NCBI RefSeq assembly: GCF_002849615.1
Contig: NZ_PDNV01000003.1
Location: 310,001 to 374,000, forward strand
Length of the DNA stretch: 64,000 nucleotides
Source of the DNA: Pollutimonas nitritireducens
GTDB taxonomy: Bacteria > Pseudomonadota > Gammaproteobacteria > Burkholderiales > Burkholderiaceae_B
Direction of reading: 5' to 3'
Shown: piece by piece, positions 45,478-53,101 of the stretch
Layout: each line of letters begins with the position of its first letter
Position numbering within the stretch: the first letter of the stretch is position 1
Made by a program: the position numbers and the translations under genes
Notes under the pieces: model-generated
Databases searched by the model: none
What the model saw: the letters and a program-made list of their open reading frames with translations, nothing else
Told to the model about the DNA's origin: nothing

Positions 45478-46401
45478 CTAGGCAAGCGCCAAAGGCGCTT
45501 CTTGTGGAACCAGGGCCGAGAAATCGCGGCGCGCGGCAATATGCTCGGGCCGGGGCTTCAGCCCATGCATCGGGGCACCCAGTGCATTCTCGGTACTGTT
45601 GTATACCATGAAAACATTGGCACGAGGCCATGGCGAAATGTTGCCATTGGATCCATGCATGGTATTGCAGTCAAAAAAAACGACCGATCCGGCCTTTGCC
45701 GTCATGGGCCTGATTCCGCCTTGCTCGACCAGTAATTGCAGGCTCAAAGGATCAGGCACACCATACTCCTGCTTCTTGAGCGATTGCTTGTAGTGGTCGT
45801 CAGGCGTCTGGCCCTGGCAGGATACGAACTGCTGATGCGATCCCGGTACCAGCATAAGCGGGCCGTTGCAGGCATTGTTGTCGCTCAGCAATACCGAACA
45901 ACTCAGCGCCCGCATGCGTGGCATGCCGTCTTCGACGTGCCAGGTTTCGAAATCGGAATGCCAGTAGAACTCTTTGCCTTTGAAGCCGGGCTTCATGTTG
46001 GCGCGCGACTGGTGCATATAGACTTCCGAACCCAGAATCTGGCGCGCCACATTGATCAAACGAGGATCACGGGCAAGATTCCCAAGCATATCGCTGAGTT
46101 CATGAACCCGGAAGATTGAACGCACTTCGTTGCTACCAGGCTCTGTGATGGATTCCTCCATCGACACGATGGAGGAATCGGCGCTCATGCGCTTGACTTC
46201 ATCCAGGAGAACCTGCGTCTCGGCGTTGCTGAAAATATCTTCGAGCAACAGAAAGCCATCGCGCTCGTAAGCCGCTATCTGGCTTTCTTCCACGGCGTCG
46301 GCATAATTGCCGCCTTCATAGATTACTGGATCCTGCCTGGCAATGATCGCCGAACCGCGATCATTGCGCGAGGCATACCAGTCTGCAATGGGTTTTCTCA
46401 T
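45478..46401 (-). CDS. ectD: Ectoine hydroxylase
   Basis: A 307-residue non-heme iron(II) and 2-oxoglutarate-dependent dioxygenase that converts ectoine to 5-hydroxyectoine. The iron ligands are visible as His148 and Asp150 in FYWHSDFETWHVEDGMPRMRALS and His249 in FFDCNTMHGSNGN, almost the same positions as in studied EctD enzymes. The FETWHVEDGMPRMRA stretch is the EctD signature. The ATG at 46401 has AAGGAG seven bases upstream; a longer frame to 46422 overlaps ectC. Last gene of the operon, 17 bp after ectC. Confidence 0.96.
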   Translation of the reverse strand: MRKPIADWYASRNDRGSAIIARQDPVIYEGGNYADAVEESQIAAYERDGFLLLEDIFSNAETQVLLDEVKRMSADSSIVSMEESITEPGSNEVRSIFRVHELSDMLGNLARDPRLINVARQILGSEVYMHQSRANMKPGFKGKEFYWHSDFETWHVEDGMPRMRALSCSVLLSDNNACNGPLMLVPGSHQQFVSCQGQTPDDHYKQSLKKQEYGVPDPLSLQLLVEQGGIRPMTAKAGSVVFFDCNTMHGSNGNISPWPRANVFMVYNSTENALGAPMHGLKPRPEHIAARRDFSALVPQEAPLALA

Positions 46402-46418
46402 TAATAACTCCTTAACTT

Positions 46419-46814
46419 TCACGCGGCGCGCGCGTCTGCCGGGTAGACCCCTTTTTCATCATGCACTTCAAAGCCGGTCAAGGGCGGATTGAATACGCAA
46501 ATCACTCGTAGCGGCTCCTTGCCGCCCCGCAGCCAATGCTCATCATTTTCGTTGAGGGCGTAAACGACGCCAGGCCCCAGTGCGTATTTCTTGCCGTCGG
46601 CAATGGTCTCGATTTCGCCATCCCCTTCTATGCACCATACGGCTTCGAGATGGTTCTGATAGTGGATATGTGTTTCGGTACCGGGAAATATCACGGTCTC
46701 GTGAAAAGAGAAGCCCATGCCATCCTTTTGCAACAGCACCCGTCTGCTGAGCCAGTTTTCCGTTATGACCTCATGTTCGGTACCTATGACTTCGTTCACA
46801 TTCCGTACGATCAT
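46419..46814 (-). CDS. ectC: L-ectoine synthase
   Basis: A 131-residue cupin that closes the ring of N-gamma-acetyl-diaminobutyrate to ectoine. It begins [16 protein letters not shown], contains [42 protein letters not shown], with the metal-binding cupin residues, and [29 protein letters not shown], all highly typical for EctC. The ATG overlaps the ectB stop by four bases. Cytoplasmic homodimer in studied cases. Confidence 0.97.
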   Translation of the reverse strand: MIVRNVNEVIGTEHEVITENWLSRRVLLQKDGMGFSFHETVIFPGTETHIHYQNHLEAVWCIEGDGEIETIADGKKYALGPGVVYALNENDEHWLRGGKEPLRVICVFNPPLTGFEVHDEKGVYPADARAA

Positions 46815-48121
46815 CGCGCTCTACCTCCAAATTTCAATACGTGGGCGCTTACGCCCTTCTCTGCCAACACTTCGGCAACGCTACGCTCAATGATTTCCAG
46901 TCCGCGCGAAAGCAGATCATCTTCTATCGTGAGTGCAGGAAGGACCTTGAGGACTTCATCATGCGCGCCTGAAGTTTCGATCACGAGGCCATATCCGAAT
47001 GCCTTCTTTGCCACCTGCGCCGCGACGTCGTCGTCGGCGGAAGTGATCAACCCCTGGATAAGGCCACGGCCGCGCACGCTCAACCCCGCCATCGGGTAGC
47101 TGTGGACCAGGTTTTCCAGCCAGTCGCGCACCAGACCTTCCTTGCGCTGAATTTCTTCGGAAAAAGCCCCATCGCTCCAATAAGTATCGAGCGCCTGGGC
47201 TGCGGTAACGAATGCCAGGTTATTGCCACGGAACGTTCCGCTATGCGCACCGGGCTTCCATATATCGAGCTCGGGTTTCATCAGCACGAGCGACATGGGA
47301 AGACCGAAGCCCGAGAGGGATTTGGACAATGTAATGATGTCAGGCTGGATGCCTGCCGATTCGAAGCTGAAAAAGTTGCCGGTTCGACCGCAGCCAACCT
47401 GGATGTCGTCAACGATCAACAACATGTCGTGCCGACGGCAGAGCTTCTCAAGTTCCTTGAGCCAACGCCATGTCGCCACGTTGACGCCGCCTTCGCCCTG
47501 CACCGTTTCCACGATGACGGCCGCCGGATGATCCAGCCCACTACTGGGATCGTCCAGCATGCGTTCCAGATAAGCCATCGTATTGATGTCCGGTCCCATG
47601 TAGCCGTCAAAAGGCATGAAGGTGGTATTGGCGAGCGAGACGCCTGCGGCATTCCGAAATTTGGAGTTGGCCGTCACCGCCAGCGAGCCGCCGCTTACGC
47701 CATGAAAGCCATGCGTGAACGAAATGACGTTTTGCCTGCCCTTGACCTGACGGGCAAGCTTCAACGCCGCTTCAACGGCATTGGTGCCTGTGGGACCGGT
47801 AAACTGCAAGGTGTAGTTCCAGCCACGGGGCTTGAACAAAACGCGATCGACCGTCTCGAGGAAATTCTTTTTGGCTGTTGTCGCCATGTCCAGACCATGA
47901 ATTAGGCCGTCGGTATCCAGGTATTCGATAACCTTTGCCTTGAACACCGGATTGTTATGGCCGTAGTTCAATGTCCCCGCGCCACTGAAGAAATCAATGT
48001 ACTGCTTATCATCCTCATCAATCAGTATGGATCCGCGTGCCTGTTTGAAGATGACAGGGAACGACCGGATGTAGCCCCGTACTTCCGACTCCATCCGGTC
48101 AAATATTTTTAAATCCATCAT
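46811..48121 (-). CDS. ectB: Diaminobutyrate-2-oxoglutarate transaminase (ectoine type)
   Basis: A 436-residue class III PLP aminotransferase that makes L-2,4-diaminobutyrate from aspartate semialdehyde and glutamate. Start [22 protein letters not shown] is typical for Ect[19 protein letters not shown] near residue 105-122 binds phosphate; [17 protein letters not shown] near 235 and [10 protein letters not shown] near 262 (PLP Lys) mark the active site. GAGG lies upstream of the first of two adjacent ATG codons. The frame extends to 48223, but the extra residues are in the 105-bp gap after ectA and are not homologous. Confidence 0.96.
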   Translation of the reverse strand: MMDLKIFDRMESEVRGYIRSFPVIFKQARGSILIDEDDKQYIDFFSGAGTLNYGHNNPVFKAKVIEYLDTDGLIHGLDMATTAKKNFLETVDRVLFKPRGWNYTLQFTGPTGTNAVEAALKLARQVKGRQNVISFTHGFHGVSGGSLAVTANSKFRNAAGVSLANTTFMPFDGYMGPDINTMAYLERMLDDPSSGLDHPAAVIVETVQGEGGVNVATWRWLKELEKLCRRHDMLLIVDDIQVGCGRTGNFFSFESAGIQPDIITLSKSLSGFGLPMSLVLMKPELDIWKPGAHSGTFRGNNLAFVTAAQALDTYWSDGAFSEEIQRKEGLVRDWLENLVHSYPMAGLSVRGRGLIQGLITSADDDVAAQVAKKAFGYGLVIETSGAHDEVLKVLPALTIEDDLLSRGLEIIERSVAEVLAEKGVSAHVLKFGGRAR

Positions 48122-48226
48122 GTTTCTTCCTCTCTTTTGGCGAAGCGCCGGGACGAAGCGAAACAATGCTCCCGCCACTGGCTGGCGCCTCTGTTTGAAG
48201 AATATTGGCGCGTTAAGCACCATCGA

Positions 48227-48781
48227 CTACGCAGGCCGGAAAGGGCCTATGCGTATAAGGGGTTCATCGGGATGCTGCTGCATACCAAATAAATGGCCTT
48301 CGAATAACGACGTTTCGAATGAATGGGCACCCAACTGGCGCGCCATGGAGGCGAACAGGCTGCGCGAGGCGTGATTATCCGGATCCACCGTGGTTTCGAT
48401 ATATTTGATGCCGCCAAGCTCGGGCCGACGCAACAGATCGGTCAGCATGTGCCGCGCCAGACCTTTGGAGCGCGCCCGTTCATGCACCGCTACCTGCCAG
48501 ACGAACAGGACGTCAGCCCGTCCTGGCGGCACGTAAGCGGAGACGAAGGCTTCGATGCCGTCGCTGTCCTCCGCCACGACGCAGGTATCGCGGAAATGTT
48601 CGCTCAACAGCAGGTAGGTATAGAGGGAGTTGAGGTCCAGCGGCGGACACTGCGACACTAAAGTGTGGATGGCTGCCGCATCACGCTTGTTGGGGGCGCG
48701 CAAGACTGGGACAAGGTGCCGAGGGGTGCCACCCTCGGCGGAAGGCTGGAATAGAGGTGTGAAGGTATTTAGATCCTTCAC
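48227..48781 (-). CDS. ectA: L-2,4-diaminobutyrate acetyltransferase
   Basis: A 184-residue GNAT-fold enzyme that acetylates diaminobutyrate at the gamma nitrogen with acetyl-CoA. LRAPNKRDAAAIHTLVSQCPPLDLNSLYTYLLLSEHFRDTCVVAE near residues 28-72 is the EctA signature; FVWQVAVHERARSKGLARHML near 93-113 binds CoA; TTVDPDNHASRSLFASMAR near 130 is also conserved. The start is GTG and overlaps the stop of the upstream regulator gene (GTGA), so the regulator and the pathway are translationally coupled. Confidence 0.95.
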   Translation of the reverse strand: MKDLNTFTPLFQPSAEGGTPRHLVPVLRAPNKRDAAAIHTLVSQCPPLDLNSLYTYLLLSEHFRDTCVVAEDSDGIEAFVSAYVPPGRADVLFVWQVAVHERARSKGLARHMLTDLLRRPELGGIKYIETTVDPDNHASRSLFASMARQLGAHSFETSLFEGHLFGMQQHPDEPLIRIGPFRPA

Positions 48782-49320
48782 ACCACCAGTCCTGATTCTG
48801 GCGGAACGCCGCCAGTCGGCACATCCAGGATGGGCGAGGCCATTTCACCCGGTTGCTCGGCAAGCGCAGTCCCGTCCGACTCCATGAGATGGACGATACG
48901 CTCGAGAGACAACGTGATTGTGGCTTGCTCGAGTTCGGGCAGAGACTTCAGTGCGTCGGACAGTTTCTGCTGCAACGGCGACGGCGTGTCAAGCGCCAGT
49001 GCCCGTCCGGCGTCGGTGGCCGAAACAAACACAATACGGCGATCTTCGCGCCCACGCTCGCGTCGGACAAGGCCCTTGTCTTCCAGACGATCGAGTATGC
49101 CGACCACAGTGCTGGGGCTGACATGAATTTCACGGCTGATGGCTGTGGCTGTGAGCAAGCCATGCTCAATGACGGCGCGCAGGCAAACCAGCTGAGGGGC
49201 CGTGATATTGCTGCATGCTGCCAATTGACGGGAATGCAAGGCGATAGAACGCGTAATACGCCGCAGTGCCCGCAGGATGCGCAGATCGAACTGCTGATCT
49301 TCCATTGATTTAGTCATCAC
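48778..49320 (-). CDS. ectR: MarR-family regulator of the ectoine operon (EctR-like)
   Basis: A 180-residue MarR-type winged-helix protein: SRQLAACSNITAPQLVCLRAVIEHGLLTATAISREIHVSPSTVVGILDRLEDKGLVRRERGREDRRIVFVSATDAG, with the recognition helix near residues 68-80 and the DRR wing. EctR proteins of this family repress ectABC transcription in studied methylotrophs at low salinity. Here the gene is the first of the ect operon, not divergent, and overlaps ectA by four bases, so it probably controls itself with the pathway. A promoter with an overlapping palindrome is directly upstream. The C-terminal tail (Pro/Glu-rich, about 25 residues) is longer than in most MarR proteins. Symbol given by context. 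Confidence 0.85.
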   Translation of the reverse strand: MMTKSMEDQQFDLRILRALRRITRSIALHSRQLAACSNITAPQLVCLRAVIEHGLLTATAISREIHVSPSTVVGILDRLEDKGLVRRERGREDRRIVFVSATDAGRALALDTPSPLQQKLSDALKSLPELEQATITLSLERIVHLMESDGTALAEQPGEMASPILDVPTGGVPPESGLVV

Positions 49321-49342
49321 GCGAAATAGTTCAGTTAAATTG

Positions 49343-49383
49343 ATTTCAACAGAAATGATATGCGCGCAAAGCGTCTATGTCAA
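49343..49383 (-). promoter_or_regulatory. ectR-ectABCD promoter and candidate EctR operator
   Basis: On the minus strand TTGACA (49383-49378), a 17-bp spacer and TATCAT (49360-49355) form a nearly perfect sigma-70 promoter; the start codon is 35 bp past the -10 box. The palindrome ATTTC-4-GAAAT at 49343-49356 overlaps the end of the -10 box and the expected transcription start, where a repressor would act. On the plus strand the element reads ATTTCAACAGAAATGAT (49343-49359), the form shared with the ehuB promoter. Confidence 0.7.
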
Positions 49384-49426
49384 CCCAAACTGCCTTGATC
49401 AACTCGCAGTGTACGGGTCGACTAGC

Positions 49427-49471
49427 CTTGCCTGGTGCCGTTAAGGTAGCTTGGGCGGACCGCCAGGCAAG
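49427..49471. repeat. Inverted repeat after tldD
   Basis: CTTGCCTGG at 49427-49435 and CCAGGCAAG at 49463-49471 are perfectly complementary, and two more pairs extend inwards, leaving a 23-nt loop. It lies between the tldD stop codon (49508) and the ect promoter and may help end tldD transcription; no T tract follows. Confidence 0.45.
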
Positions 49472-49507
49472 ATGGGTTTCGTCCTCCTTTTGATGGTGTA
49501 CCGGCCC

Positions 49508-50971
49508 CTAAGCCGTCCCGGTGCCCCCGACTGTGAGTCCGTCCATCCGGACGGTGGGCATTCCGACACCCACCGGAACGCTCTGACCCTCTTTTCCGCA
49601 GGTTCCCACCCCTGGATCGAGTTGTAAATCATTACCAATCAGGCTGACCCGATTCATCGCATCTGGACCGTTGCCGATCAGTGTGGCTCCTTTTACAGGA
49701 TAGGTAACCTTGCCGTTCTCGATCATATAGGCTTCGGAAGTGGAGAATACAAACTTGCCACTCGTAATATCGACTTGTCCCCCGCCAAAGTTCACGGCAT
49801 ACAGACCCTTCTTCACCGATGCAATAATTTCCGGCGGCGGCACGTGACCCGGCAGCATGAAGGTATTCGTCATACGCGGCATAGGCAGGTGCGCATACGA
49901 TTCGCGCCGCCCGTTGCCGGTGACCGGCATTTTCATCAAGCGGGCATTCATCGAGTCCTGCATATACCCTTTCAGGATACCGTCTTCGATCAGCACATTG
50001 CGTTGCGTGGTATTGCCTTCATCGTCGATATTCAATGAGCCGCGACGATCGGCTAATGTGCCATCATCAATGACAGTCACACCCTTGGATGCCACGCGTT
50101 CACCGATGCGGCCGGCAAAGATGCTGGAACCCTTGCGATTGAAATCGCCCTCGAGGCCGTGCCCTACCGCCTCGTGCAGCAAGATCCCTGGCCAGCCCGA
50201 GCCAAGCACCACAGTCATTTCGCCGGCGGGCGCCGCCCTGGCATCAAGGTTGACGAGCGCTTCGTGAGTGGCCCGCTGCACATAGGATCGCAGCACATCG
50301 TCGGTAAAAAACGCAAGGCCGCTACGACCTCCCCCGCCGCCGTGGCCCATTTCGCGGCGACCATTGCGTTCGGCAATGACGGTGAGGGAAAGACGAACCA
50401 GCGGGCGGACATCGGCGGCCAGCCGCCCGTCGCTGCCGGCGACCAGGATCACATCGTATTCCGCGCCCAGGCCCGCCATCACCTGGATGATATGAGGATC
50501 CGCGGCCCGCGCCATGGCCTCGATGCGTTCGAGCAACGCTACCTTATCCGGTGCTGACAAGGTATTGACGGGATCAATTGCGGGATAGAGATCATGGCCT
50601 GCGGGAGGATGTCCTGAAATGACTTTCTGGCGTCCCGCCCCCTGGCGGGCGATGCTGCGTACCACACGCGCGGACGACAGAAGTGCGTCGGACGACAGTG
50701 TGTCGGAATAGGCAAACGCTGTTTTCTCACCACTGATCGCGCGAACACCCACGCCCTGTTCGATGGAGAAGCTACCGGTCTTGACGATACCCTCTTCAAG
50801 GCTCCAGCCTTCGCTTCGCGTGTATTGAAAGTACAGGTCGGCGTAATCGACCTTGTGCGTGAATATTTCGCCCAGCGCGCGCGCCATATCGTCTTCGCTC
50901 AAACCCCAGGGGTCGAGCAGAACCGATTTCGCGGTGGCCAGGGCACTGAAAGCAGGATCAACAAGTTTCAT
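49508..50971 (-). CDS. tldD: Metalloprotease TldD
   Basis: A 487-residue TldD/PmbA-family zinc protease. The HExxxH motif in [20 protein letters not shown] near residues 263-282 supplies two zinc His ligands, and the Cys in [18 protein letters not shown] near 458-475 is the usual third. N-terminal [40 protein letters not shown] is the family fold. With TldE (PmbA, not in the window) it degrades short peptides and processes modified peptides such as microcin B17. It is followed upstream by the amidase gene 24 bp away on the same strand, a common pairing in betaproteobacteria. Confidence 0.95.
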   Translation of the reverse strand: MKLVDPAFSALATAKSVLLDPWGLSEDDMARALGEIFTHKVDYADLYFQYTRSEGWSLEEGIVKTGSFSIEQGVGVRAISGEKTAFAYSDTLSSDALLSSARVVRSIARQGAGRQKVISGHPPAGHDLYPAIDPVNTLSAPDKVALLERIEAMARAADPHIIQVMAGLGAEYDVILVAGSDGRLAADVRPLVRLSLTVIAERNGRREMGHGGGGGRSGLAFFTDDVLRSYVQRATHEALVNLDARAAPAGEMTVVLGSGWPGILLHEAVGHGLEGDFNRKGSSIFAGRIGERVASKGVTVIDDGTLADRRGSLNIDDEGNTTQRNVLIEDGILKGYMQDSMNARLMKMPVTGNGRRESYAHLPMPRMTNTFMLPGHVPPPEIIASVKKGLYAVNFGGGQVDITSGKFVFSTSEAYMIENGKVTYPVKGATLIGNGPDAMNRVSLIGNDLQLDPGVGTCGKEGQSVPVGVGMPTVRMDGLTVGGTGTA

Positions 50972-50995
50972 AAAAAGTACCGTAACAACGACAAA

Positions 50996-51814
50996 TTACA
51001 TCGTTCGATGTTTGAGGGCGGGTAAGGATTCCCGAACGTCGTGCAAGTGCTGAAGGTTTATGTCGCCCATGGCGATTCCCGAACCTTCCGCAATACTGTC
51101 GACAACGTCGCCCCATGGATCAATTAGAACAGAATGGCCCCAGGTCCGGCGACCGTTCTCGTGCTTCCCGCCCTGAGCCGCCGCCAGCACATAGCATTGA
51201 TTTTCGATCGCGCGCGCGCGCAGCAGTACGTCCCAGTGGGCGGAGCCGGTCGTATAGGTGAAGGCAGCGGGCACCACCATGAGGTTTACCTGACCAAGGG
51301 CGCGGAAAAATTCAGGGAAACGTAAATCGTAACAAATGGAAAGGCCCACACTGCCACAAGGCGCCGTGAATGTTTGTGGTGAATTTTCACCAGGCCGAAT
51401 GGATACAGATTCGTCGTAGGACTCGGCGCCCTTCTTGTAGCCGAACAGGTGGATTTTGTCGTATCGCGCAATACGCAAGCCGGAGGGGTCATAAACCAAT
51501 GTCGTATTGTAGATGCGGTCGGGCTCGCCGCAATCAAGCGGCAACGTGCCTCCCACCAACCAGATACCGTGCAGCAAAGCCTGGGCGCATAGGAATTCCT
51601 GAATAGGACCGTGCCCCAGCGTTTCCCTGATGGCGAGCTTGTCCCTGTCCTTGTTCCCCATCAGGCAGAAATATTCCGGCAGCACGATGAGTTGGGCGCC
51701 ACCATCGACAGCCTGTTGGATCAGCAATGAGGCTTGATCGAGATTTTGCGCAAGCTGAGTGGATGAAACAGTCTGGATGGCCGCCACGCGGAAATCATCT
51801 TTAATTGATACCAT
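50996..51814 (-). CDS. Carbon-nitrogen hydrolase, deaminated glutathione amidase-like
   Basis: A 272-residue nitrilase-superfamily enzyme with the Glu-Lys-Cys triad visible as Glu47 (IVLPEYFCLMG), Lys near 119 (ARYDKIHLFGY) and Cys near 160 (SICYDLRFPEF). The HLFGYKKGAESYDESVSIRPG region and HWDVLLRARAIENQCYVLAAAQGG are typical of the Nit1/YbeM group that hydrolyses deaminated glutathione, a repair function. The start ATG at 51814 is followed by VSIKDDFRVAAIQTVSS. Probably co-transcribed with tldD. Confidence 0.9.
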   Translation of the reverse strand: MVSIKDDFRVAAIQTVSSTQLAQNLDQASLLIQQAVDGGAQLIVLPEYFCLMGNKDRDKLAIRETLGHGPIQEFLCAQALLHGIWLVGGTLPLDCGEPDRIYNTTLVYDPSGLRIARYDKIHLFGYKKGAESYDESVSIRPGENSPQTFTAPCGSVGLSICYDLRFPEFFRALGQVNLMVVPAAFTYTTGSAHWDVLLRARAIENQCYVLAAAQGGKHENGRRTWGHSVLIDPWGDVVDSIAEGSGIAMGDINLQHLHDVRESLPALKHRTM

Positions 51815-51907
51815 GTTGATTATCTATAGTAAATTTAACAGAACTCCACAGGAACTTTAGTTTATTATGCGCAGTAATTAATACCAACACTCGATTCAGG
51901 AATATTC

Positions 51908-52282
51908 ATGGTCCGCGAAACCTATTTATCGGCAAAACAGAAAATAGAAAAAGAAATACAGAAACTTCAAAAACAAGCCCAAGCTTTACAAGCAAAACAA
52001 CGCGGTCCCGTTATCACCTCTATTATCCGCTCGATGCGCGATTATGAGATTACTCCGGAGGAAATCGCCGAGGCCTACAGCAGGAAGATAGTGAAAGCCC
52101 CAGCCTCCAAAACGAATCAAGTGGCTGCGAAAAGCAAACGACCCGTGCCGGCCAAATACCGGCACCCGCAAACCGGCGCAACCTGGACTGGCCGTGGCAA
52201 AGCGCCGCGCTGGGTAACTGCCGCCGAAGCGGAAGGCCAGACTCGAAACGAATTTCTTATCAAGACCGACCAGGCATCTTAG
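51908..52282 (+). CDS. H-NS family nucleoid protein (BpH3-like)
   Basis: A 124-residue protein. The N-terminal half is a coiled-coil oligomerisation region (YLSAKQKIEKEIQKLQKQAQALQAKQRG), followed by a linker rich in Lys/Ala/Pro and a C-terminal DNA-binding domain with KYRHPQTGATWTGRGKAPRWV, the betaproteobacterial form of the H-NS AT-hook-like motif (TWtGrGkaPrW). AGGA is six bases before the ATG. It should bind AT-rich DNA and silence genes. Transcribed alone and divergent from the amidase gene; it overlaps the next gene's end by four bases on the other strand. Confidence 0.92.
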   Translation: MVRETYLSAKQKIEKEIQKLQKQAQALQAKQRGPVITSIIRSMRDYEITPEEIAEAYSRKIVKAPASKTNQVAAKSKRPVPAKYRHPQTGATWTGRGKAPRWVTAAEAEGQTRNEFLIKTDQAS

Positions 52283-52926
52283 CGCCCGCGCTCGTAATTT
52301 ACCTCGCGAACCTCACCATTGTTGCCCGGGAAGCCATCGAACACGGCCTGTGCCAGGTAAGGCATGGCCTGTGCAAGATTATCGGACGTACTGACGTTTA
52401 CCGCAGTAGATCTATATACCTCGGCACCGCCATTTTGATTATCCTTGATAATCACCGTCAGCGTATTTTTATAAACGTCGACCGGCACTGTATAAGCCGG
52501 TGGTGTCATATAAATGCCGCCACCCCATCCCCGGTAACCACCATAATAGCCGCCAAATGCAGGGCCAAATCCCCAGCCGTCCATATAGGGATCGTAAGAG
52601 CGCTGGACCAGGGTAGTACTGATCGGATTGCTATAAACAATAGTGACATCGAATCGTGCTGATTGCCCGGAACGGGCCTCGACGAGTCCTGTAGGCCCTA
52701 TGGATGCGCGGACCATGTCGGCAACGGATTGGAATTCCAGGTTGTTGGTCTGACTGGCGACGGGCACTATTCTGTAGAACTGGCCTTCCACATTGGCAGG
52801 CCACTGCTGATAACTGGTGACCCGGGCCGAGAGCGTCGATGCACACCCCGACACCAATAACAGGCTTGCCATGACCGCCCAAAACCGCCAAACGGATAAT
52901 GAAGACCGGTGTGAACAATGCCCCAT
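52279..52926 (-). CDS. DUF4136-type lipoprotein
   Basis: A 215-residue protein with an N-terminal hydrophobic stretch ending in the lipobox VSGC (Cys near residue 28), so it is an envelope lipoprotein. The mature part fits DUF4136: TSYQQWPANVEGQFYRIVPVASQTNNLEFQSVADMVRASIGPTGLVEA, FDVTIVYSNPIST, a Gly/Tyr-rich insert GWGFGPAFGGYYGGYRGWGGGIY near residue 120-143, then strands ending in VFDGFPGNNGEVREVNYE. Function of this family is unknown. GGGG lies a few bases before the ATG. Confidence 0.85.
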   Translation of the reverse strand: MGHCSHRSSLSVWRFWAVMASLLLVSGCASTLSARVTSYQQWPANVEGQFYRIVPVASQTNNLEFQSVADMVRASIGPTGLVEARSGQSARFDVTIVYSNPISTTLVQRSYDPYMDGWGFGPAFGGYYGGYRGWGGGIYMTPPAYTVPVDVYKNTLTVIIKDNQNGGAEVYRSTAVNVSTSDNLAQAMPYLAQAVFDGFPGNNGEVREVNYERGR

Positions 52927-53101
52927 GATTTACCCCAAATATCTTGTTGATCGTAACCAGCCCTGCGAATCGAGATTCGGCATGGTGGCGTTACTGTTAC
53001 TAAGACCATTACACTCAAACAAAGGTTGCATCGTCATTCTAAAAAACCGATGCTGCGCAAATACTACAATAGCCTCAACATCGAACAGCGAGTCTACAGC
53101 C

